The notes under the pieces are model-generated. The model was not told where the DNA came from. It ran no database searches and worked only from the letters and a program-made list of their open reading frames with translations. 64,000 nucleotides of DNA from assembly GCA_910578115.1 (NCBI GenBank), contig CAJTPO010000011.1, positions 49,417-113,416 on the forward strand. Reading direction: 5' to 3'. Below, piece by piece: positions 62,777 through 64,000 of this stretch (positions are counted from its first letter, which is position 1; each line of letters begins with the position of its first letter). The position numbers were made by a program, and so were the translations under genes. The stretch comes from an uncultured Lachnospiraceae bacterium (lineage in GTDB: Bacteria; Bacillota; Clostridia; Lachnospirales; Lachnospiraceae).

Positions 62777-63253
62777 ATGGAAAAAGAACAGTTTGTAAAT
62801 CTTATGTCTCGGGTAGAGGCTGACATGTTTCACCTTGCCTTCTCTGTGCTGCACAGGGAACAGGAATGTGCTGATGCGGTGCAGGAAGCAGTGGTAAAAG
62901 CATATGCAGGACGAAATACGTTGAAGAAGCAGGAGTATTTCAAGACCTGGATCATGAGGATCCTGCTCAATGAATGCTATGCTCTGCTGCGCCGGCAGAA
63001 ACGCCTGATTCCCATGGAAGAGCAGGTGTTGGATGCGCAGGTGGATTTTGGTAATTATGTGAAGGAAGAATATCTGGATCTGTATAAGGCGATAGATGCC
63101 CTGAAAGAGAAAGACAGGATCTGCGTGCTTTTGTACTATATAGAGGGCTATTCCGTCAGGCAGATCGCGCAGATCATGCAGATGCCCGATGGTACTGTCA
63201 AAAGCAGGCTGCGCAGGGCCAGAATACAGTTGAAGAACAGGTTGGAGGATTAG
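62777..63253 (+). CDS. ECF-type RNA polymerase sigma factor
   Basis: 158 aa. Region 2 (~15-75: HREQECADAVQEAVVKAYAG, then FKTWIMRILLNECYALLRR) and region 4 (~105-155: KEKDRICVLLYYIEGYSVRQIAQIMQMPDGTVKSRLRRAR). SigV/SigW-like. The next gene starts 10 bp downstream and is membrane-anchored, as expected for its anti-sigma factor. The signal is unknown. Confidence 0.93.
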   Translation: MEKEQFVNLMSRVEADMFHLAFSVLHREQECADAVQEAVVKAYAGRNTLKKQEYFKTWIMRILLNECYALLRRQKRLIPMEEQVLDAQVDFGNYVKEEYLDLYKAIDALKEKDRICVLLYYIEGYSVRQIAQIMQMPDGTVKSRLRRARIQLKNRLED

Positions 63254-63263
63254 GAGGTCCGGA

Positions 63264-64000
63264 ATGAAGAGAGATATTTATAAAGAATTACCCGAAAATT
63301 TTCACAGACAGTTTGAGCAGACCCTGTCGCAGCTGGAAGAGAATCCTTTTGGCACAAGAAAAAGGCGTCGAAAGTATGGCTTGATTCTTGCGGCGGCCAT
63401 TCTTGCCTGCGCATCCGTGACGGCAGTGGCAGCCGGTATGATGGAATGGCATAAAAGCCTGTCTGCTCATTTTGGGACGGATCAGGAATTGGAAGACAAG
63501 CTTTCGATGGAACATGTGGCGTCGGTACAGGATACCGTAACGGAAGGAAATGGAATGAAATTTGAGGCCCTGCAGGCAGTCAGGACAGATTCCTACGGTT
63601 ATTTTCTGATTGAAATGACAGTGCCGGACGGCATAGAAGAATGGAATGGAGATATTCTGTTTGAAGAATGTGAAGTCGTAGGGACAGATTTCGGATGTGT
63701 CTACGGGTTCGTGGAGGATTCCTTTGCAGAACAGAAGGTACTGTTGGAACTGCAGATCATGTATTATGAAGAAAAGCTGCCGGATGGAGCCGGGATCCGT
63801 GTAAGATTAAAAGATCTGGTGCAGACAGAGCAGACGGAAACAGTTGCCTGTCTGGCAGCGGGGGAGTGGGAGATTCCTCTGCGTCTGCCGGCAACGGCCA
63901 ATCTGGTGCAGTTCTATCAGCAGGAGACTTGTGTGCTGGGGCAACATGAACTGCTTTTCAGTAAGATGGAGATCAGCCCTTTCCGGATTCGGATGTATAC
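63264..64000 (+). CDS. Probable anti-sigma factor (DUF4179-like), partial at window end
   Basis: 245 codons without a stop to the right edge. AGGAGG lies six bases before the ATG. A cytoplasmic start (KRDIYKELPENFHRQFEQTLSQLEENP) is followed by a basic stretch and one TM helix (~39-60, GLILAAAILACASVTAVAAG). The extracytoplasmic domain has beta-strand character (YGYFLIEMTVPDGIEEWNGDILFEE). This layout and the tight coupling to the sigma gene point to a sigma-sequestering membrane protein. The DUF assignment is by resemblance. Confidence 0.75.
   Translation, partial: MKRDIYKELPENFHRQFEQTLSQLEENPFGTRKRRRKYGLILAAAILACASVTAVAAGMMEWHKSLSAHFGTDQELEDKLSMEHVASVQDTVTEGNGMKFEALQAVRTDSYGYFLIEMTVPDGIEEWNGDILFEECEVVGTDFGCVYGFVEDSFAEQKVLLELQIMYYEEKLPDGAGIRVRLKDLVQTEQTETVACLAAGEWEIPLRLPATANLVQFYQQETCVLGQHELLFSKMEISPFRIRMY

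Noticed and set aside
62478..62798. 106-codon frame before the sigma factor gene
   Set aside because: Overlaps the purC promoter and the sigma gene start, has mixed composition and no ribosome site.
1..64000. CRISPR array, prophage or complete insertion sequence
   Set aside because: No regularly spaced direct repeats, no phage structural genes and no intact transposase; only a probable transposase tail was found.

Overview
The window reads as chromosomal DNA of a spore-forming Clostridia member, most likely Lachnospiraceae. The basis is family resemblance: SpoVAD and SpoVAE sporulation proteins, a single-chain PurL with its glutaminase domain, a Bce-type peptide ABC module, and a glucuronoxylan locus. 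Most of it is moderately GC-rich. The stretch of about 33.7-40.9 kb is visibly more AT-rich and contains gene remnants, so it looks acquired.

Layout. 0-4.2 kb: a LacI-family repressor (cut by the left edge) divergent from uxaA-uxaB, with two mirror-image 14-bp operators between them. 4.3-10.4 kb: spoVAD and spoVAE, unusually separated by a MATE exporter, an epimerase-like protein, RidA, shikimate kinase and small unknowns. 10.6-16.2 kb: an FtsX-type permease, its ATPase, a response regulator and a sensor kinase. 16.5-23.4 kb: an Rpn-type nuclease, purL, and an AAA-ATPase/nuclease gene broken into two overlapping ORFs. 23.5-33.3 kb: a zinc-ribbon membrane protein with a long acidic tether, carA-carB, queH, a tautomerase, argS and a DUF2500 protein. 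33.4-33.7 kb: a tRNA-Val/tRNA-Met operon with a clear promoter and terminator.

33.7-40.9 kb is the AT-rich region: a truncated gene fragment, an ion-transporter-family permease, a Cys-rich protein, a probable transposase tail and a second two-component/ABC module. MarR and TauE/SafE genes follow. 42.3-60.1 kb is a polysaccharide utilization locus: SGNH acetylesterase, GH2, AraC regulator (divergent), GH3 beta-xylosidase-like enzyme, GH67 alpha-glucuronidase, a three-part oligosaccharide ABC importer, uxuA and an uxuB-like reductase. Together these can import acetylated glucuronoxylan fragments, remove their side groups, and send glucuronate to 2-keto-3-deoxygluconate. The uxaA-uxaB pair at the left end is the galacturonate counterpart. 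The window ends with a receiver-HPt protein, purC (minus strand), an ECF sigma factor and its probable anti-sigma factor, cut by the right edge.

The most interesting signals lie outside genes. A 35-bp palindrome occurs three times, only between 38.4 and 48.8 kb. A 45-bp palindromic repeat stands before two unrelated genes, an ABC ATPase and carB. Several strong intercistronic hairpins occur in the sugar operon.
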